NCBI GenBank assembly: GCA_902495455.1
Contig: CABUXJ010000048.1
Location: 1 to 9,240, forward strand
DNA: 9,240 nt
Direction: 5' to 3'
Source: an uncultured Prevotella sp.
GTDB taxonomy: Bacteria > Bacteroidota > Bacteroidia > Bacteroidales > Bacteroidaceae
The position numbers were made by a program, and so were the translations under genes. Positions 6,451-9,240 of this stretch are shown here, piece by piece. Numbering within the stretch: the stretch's first letter is position 1; each line of letters begins with the position of its first letter. Below the pieces are notes generated by a model. That model searched no databases. It saw nothing but the letters and a program-made list of their open reading frames with translations, and was not told where the DNA came from.

Positions 6451-8418
6451 ATGAGAAAAGATATATCAAACGTTCTGCTGACAGCCGCGTGTGCAGTGCT
6501 GTTGGGTTGTGCCGGCGCCGGACCAGGTGAAGGAACCTCGGTTGTCAACAAAGAGCTGATGCCTGTCAAGCAGGACGGCATCTGGGGATTTGCCGACCAG
6601 AAGGGATCCGTAGTAATCGAACCGGCGTTCAGTTCAGTCACACCTTTTGTCGACGGCCTCGCGGCAGTCTGTGTCAGTGGCGACGGAGACGAAACCGGCT
6701 GGGCGCTGATTGACATGGACGGCAATTACGTCGTGCGCCCGTCATATTCCGACCTGACTGCTCCGTCGGAAGGCATCGTATGGGCTATGGACGGAGACGT
6801 GGCGACGGCACTTGACACGGACGGGAAGAAACTGTTTGAACTGCCTCAGGCTGACATGGTCTGGGGCTACTCCGACGGCCTGGCCCGCTTCACCTGTCCC
6901 GACAGCACGGGCAACCGTGTCTATGGATTCGTCGACAAGAAAGGAAAGGTCGCCATCGAGCCAATCTTTGAAGACGCCGGCGATTTCTCCGATGGCGTGG
7001 CGGAGGTGAAGAAAGACGGCGAACGCTATTATATAGATAAGGACGGAAACAACGCTTTCGGCGACCAGACGTTCAAGGCTTTTTCCGGATTTCGCGACGG
7101 ACGGGCCACGGTCTTTATCGACAATAGATCCAGTGTCTCCGGCGTGATAGACCGTGACGGCAAACTCCTCTTCACCCAACCGGGCGTCCTGAAGGATGGC
7201 GGTGACGGCTACATTTATTACACAAAAGAGGGAACCGGCTGGGTGGACAGCAAGGGAGAAGTCGTGATCGAACCCCAATTTGAAGCCATGCGCCCGTTCT
7301 ATGACAACGACCTCGCTCCGTTCAAACTTGGTGACCGCAGCGGTTTCGTGGACCGCAGCGGACAAATCCGGCTCAACCCTCAGTGGGACGACGCAAGCAG
7401 CTTCGTCGACAACAGCTTCGCATACGTGGCCATCGGCGACAAGTGGGGGATGATTGACCGCAACGGCAAGTATTTAGTCAATCCCAAGTGGGAAGACGTG
7501 AGCATGTCATACGTGAACGGCTGCAACGGACAGCCCTACGTGGGAAGCGTGATGTCGGACTTCTATTTCGTGGATTGTGCCGCCGTAATCATCCGCAACT
7601 TCATCAAGGACGGCCGAATCGACGGATGGGACCTTAGCTGGACGGCCGAGGACATAGCCAAACACATCGGCATGAGCCGCTATATGTACGGGCGATACGG
7701 CCGCGAACACATGCTCAAACGTATGAAGATAGGGACATCCAATGAGTCGGTCAACGCCCTGATATACCTGCGTGGCGAGTTCTTCAAGAACCAGACGGAC
7801 AAGGCCTTCGCCCCGCTTGACTACGTCGAGGGCGTCAAACCCGACAACGTCATGATACAATTCTGGCAGGACGACTACCGTGCGGACTGGTATAACAACC
7901 TGTTCATCAAACTCGAAACCATGCTCGGCCTCGAGCATCACGCCGACGGACAGGGCCAATACGGCATCGGCAAGCTGGCCGGCCATCCGTTGCTCCTGAG
8001 CGAATTTGTCAGTCCGAATGTCGGAAGAAAAGGCGTTCAGATAGAGTTCGGCAAGGGCATCTCGTTCCCCTCCGGCCTGACCTCCACCGAATCTTCTGAC
8101 GATGTCGACGACGGAGCCGGCGATGACTACGTGGAGGACACGACATACGAAGGCACCGTGGGCGACAGTCCCATCGTGATGGAACTCGGTTTCGGTGGTG
8201 ACGGGACGATGTCCGGCCGCTATCGCTATAAGTCTGAAAGCCGTTGGATAACCCTCTCCGGCACCAACGACGACGGAGTCATCGACCTCACGGAGAAGGT
8301 GGACGGCAAAACCACCGGCTCGTTCTCGCTTGCCCTCAACGATTTCAGCCTCATGGGGACATGGACGGACAGCGGCAAGGCGAAACTGCTGAAAGTGGAA
8401 CTCCACAGCGTGGAATAG
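6451..8418 (+). CDS. WG-repeat lipoprotein with C-terminal beta-rich domain
   Basis: This 655-residue protein starts MRKDISNVLLTAACAVLLGC, with a lipobox ending at Cys20. Residues about 38-355 are degenerate WG-type beta repeats: VKQDGIWGFADQKGSVVIEPAF, VYGFVDKKGKVAIEPIF, GTGWVDSKGEVVIEPQF, RSGFVDRSGQIRLNPQW and KWGMIDRNGKYLVNPKW. Each is followed by a segment like F.DG.A.V. Residues about 356-545 (from SDFYFVDCAAVIIRNF) are not recognised. After a D/S-rich linker (about 550-562), residues 564-655 form a beta-rich tail of the pattern YEGTVGDSPIVMELGF, SGRYRYK, I.L.G and GTWTDSGK, a module I associate with other Bacteroidales envelope proteins. WG-repeat proteins are usually thought to mediate binding rather than catalysis. 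It is the last gene of the operon, and a hairpin lies about 95 nt downstream. The ligand is unknown. Confidence 0.92.
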   Translation: MRKDISNVLLTAACAVLLGCAGAGPGEGTSVVNKELMPVKQDGIWGFADQKGSVVIEPAFSSVTPFVDGLAAVCVSGDGDETGWALIDMDGNYVVRPSYSDLTAPSEGIVWAMDGDVATALDTDGKKLFELPQADMVWGYSDGLARFTCPDSTGNRVYGFVDKKGKVAIEPIFEDAGDFSDGVAEVKKDGERYYIDKDGNNAFGDQTFKAFSGFRDGRATVFIDNRSSVSGVIDRDGKLLFTQPGVLKDGGDGYIYYTKEGTGWVDSKGEVVIEPQFEAMRPFYDNDLAPFKLGDRSGFVDRSGQIRLNPQWDDASSFVDNSFAYVAIGDKWGMIDRNGKYLVNPKWEDVSMSYVNGCNGQPYVGSVMSDFYFVDCAAVIIRNFIKDGRIDGWDLSWTAEDIAKHIGMSRYMYGRYGREHMLKRMKIGTSNESVNALIYLRGEFFKNQTDKAFAPLDYVEGVKPDNVMIQFWQDDYRADWYNNLFIKLETMLGLEHHADGQGQYGIGKLAGHPLLLSEFVSPNVGRKGVQIEFGKGISFPSGLTSTESSDDVDDGAGDDYVEDTTYEGTVGDSPIVMELGFGGDGTMSGRYRYKSESRWITLSGTNDDGVIDLTEKVDGKTTGSFSLALNDFSLMGTWTDSGKAKLLKVELHSVE

Positions 8419-8443
8419 GACAGACCGTTTGCACACGCTCATA

Positions 8444-8523
8444 GCCACACATCCCCGCAGCAATCCCTGCGACAATGGCACATCCTGACATGTTACCACA
8501 TACACCGTGCCACACATCCCCGC
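8444..8523 (+). repeat. 15-bp direct repeat GCCACACATCCCCGC, two copies
   Basis: The 15-mer GCCACACATCCCCGC occurs exactly at 8444-8458 and 8509-8523. The first copy leads into a small hairpin (CGCAG/CTGCG, 8456-8471). The second forms part of the left arm of the large terminator-like hairpin. The spacing of 65 nt and the shared link to hairpins suggest a duplicated module. Confidence 0.85.
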
Positions 8524-8557
8524 CCCACATCGTGCAGACACGATAGGGCAGGGATGT
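8514..8557 (+). terminator. Terminator-like hairpin after the operon
   Basis: ACATCCC, GCCC and ATCGTG on the left (8514-8534) pair with CACGAT, GGGC and GGGATGT on the right (8539-8557), across a CAGA loop and with small internal mismatches and a bulge. The hairpin ends in TTCTGTCTG, only a weak U-tract. It lies about 95 nt after the stop of the WG-repeat gene and is the best termination candidate for the operon. Confidence 0.6.
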
Positions 8558-8810
8558 TCTGTCTGCGGCCTGTCATATCCCTTCGTGAAAATCCGACCGG
8601 CCGATGTCCTGATTTTTCCTGTTTTTAAGCCCGCGAGAGTGGGGACTTTCTGAAAAAATTCCGCCTCGTCTCCAAATATCGCAGCCACGCGCGTATCAAA
8701 AATCACGGGTCGCCGTGACGATATATTTACACATTTCGTAAATCGCTCATTCATAGCTACATACAAACAGCCGCCATTCTGCCATCGTCCGCCGACGCCT
8801 CAAAAGCCCT

Positions 8811-9026
8811 GCCGCGGGGCCCTTACGGCATTGCAATAGCGGCCCCGTTGTGACCCCGCGGGGCCCTTACGGCTAACCCGAACCCACATTTCTGCCCGTT
8901 TCCGGCAATCAAAAACTCGCGAACTTTTATGTTTTTGAAGAGCTGCGGGGCCCTCCCGGCATGTCGAAGACGCAAAAATGTGTCCGTCGCCGCATTTGCG
9001 TCAAAAGCAAAGCGGCCCTTACGGCC
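8811..9026. repeat. Cluster of GC-rich repeats, core GCGGGGCCCTTACGGC
   Basis: Two exact 18-bp copies of CCGCGGGGCCCTTACGGC lie at 8812-8829 and 8856-8873. A variant TGCGGGGCCCTCCCGGC lies at 8944-8960 and a shortened copy GCGGCCCTTACGGC at 9012-9025. A partial GCGGCCCCG sits at 8839-8847. Each full copy contains the palindrome GGGCCC. The first copy has GCCG/CGGC at its ends (8811-8814 and 8826-8829), so short hairpins can form. All copies have the same orientation, with irregular spacing of 44 to 88 nt. There are no uniform spacers, so this is not a CRISPR array. It looks like a REP-like dispersed element. Confidence 0.85.
8969..9002. repeat. 8-bp inverted repeat GACGCAAA/TTTGCGTC
   Basis: GACGCAAA (8969-8976) pairs with TTTGCGTC (8995-9002) around an 18-nt interior. 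The pairing can extend by two further base pairs if two A residues bulge. The motif GACGCAAA also lies inside the arms of the 36-bp inverted repeat at the start of the window. Confidence 0.6.
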
Positions 9027-9147
9027 ACCAAAAAGCCTCCGAAACGAGCAAAACAACGGCTTTTTCAGAACAGAGTTTTGTAAAATAAAATACCTGTCTG
9101 ACGATGACGCTTTTTTAGCTGAGCGTTATAGATTCAAGATAGAAGTG

Positions 9148-9212
9148 CAACGCTTCAGTCCCTCCATTGCTCATGGAGCGTAGCGTAATGGGCAATGGAG
9201 GGACAACGCTTC
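9148..9212. repeat. 17-bp-stem hairpin bounded by 9-bp direct repeats
   Basis: GTCCCTCCATTGC (9158-9170) and GCAATGGAGGGAC (9192-9204) are perfect inverted repeats. The stem extends inward through TCAT/ATGG (9171-9174 and 9188-9191) with one G-U wobble, leaving a 13-nt loop. The exact 9-mer CAACGCTTC occurs on both sides (9148-9156 and 9204-9212), and the last base of the right arm is shared with the second copy. The layout resembles a tiny inverted-repeat element with a target-site duplication, though a simple local duplication is possible. Confidence 0.75.
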
Positions 9213-9240
9213 GAATGGCAGGAGAGTTGACAGGCAATAC

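Larger units (their letters stand above)
8419..9240. other. 822-nt repeat-rich region without a credible gene
   Basis: On both strands the open frames here are short or run straight through repeats, and none encodes a recognisable protein. The first 140 nt hold the 15-bp direct repeats and the terminator-like hairpin. Positions 8560-8800 are A/T-richer with little structure apart from a 6-bp hairpin (TCACGG/CCGTGA, 8703-8718). Positions 8811-9026 carry the GC-rich repeat family. Positions 9060-9140 show nothing distinct. Positions 9148-9212 hold a long hairpin bounded by direct repeats. Confidence 0.65.

Noticed and set aside
7507..8766. 419-codon minus-strand open frame across the end of the WG-repeat gene
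   Set aside because: It is also in codon register with the sense gene and opens for the same codon-use reason. It runs into repeat-rich DNA and has no recognisable protein features.
8811..9026. Possible CRISPR array
   Set aside because: The repeats are short and degenerate, spacing is irregular, spacers are not uniform in size, and no cas gene is present.
8823..9056. 77-codon minus-strand frame through the GC-rich repeats
   Set aside because: Its codons are largely made of the repeat units, and no promoter box or domain supports it.
9148..9212. tRNA or tRNA-like gene
   Set aside because: There is a single long hairpin with no cloverleaf arms, no T-loop GTTCRA motif and no CCA end.

Overview
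The window looks like chromosomal DNA from a member of the Bacteroidales, most likely a Muribaculaceae- or Prevotella-like gut bacterium. Four things point that way. Two intergenic regions carry the Bacteroidetes-type -7 promoter box TAnnTTTG. The starts lack strong Shine-Dalgarno sequences. One gene encodes a large secreted protein with GLUG-like repeats and a type IX-like C-terminal sorting domain. Another encodes a WG-repeat lipoprotein. The lineage is inferred from protein style and promoter signals, not from a marker gene.

Layout. Positions 1-366 are non-coding: a perfect 36-bp inverted repeat, a second G/C-rich hairpin element, a promoter box and a leader of about 130 nt. Positions 367-4026 encode a 1219-residue modular secreted protein, followed by a strong intrinsic terminator (4055-4092). 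Positions 4093-4492 hold a short tandem repeat, a second promoter box and a leader of about 280 nt with a ten-C homopolymer. Positions 4493-8418 hold three tightly spaced same-strand genes (gaps of 10 and 4 nt) that read as one operon. They encode an exported protein ending in a TonB C-terminal-like domain, a lipoprotein of unknown family, and a WG-repeat lipoprotein with a C-terminal beta-rich domain. Positions 8419-9240 (822 nt) contain no convincing gene but several repeats: a terminator-like hairpin, a family of GC-rich 16-18 bp repeats in four copies, and a 17-bp-stem hairpin bounded by 9-bp direct repeats.

How the genes may work together. All four products carry export signals: two are predicted Sec-secreted and two are predicted lipoproteins. 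The three-gene unit therefore looks like an envelope module of unknown role. No RNA genes, CRISPR arrays, transposases or recognisable defence systems are visible. The unusual content lies mostly in the non-coding repeats and in the undefined operon. I did not find clear evidence of a new enzymatic system.
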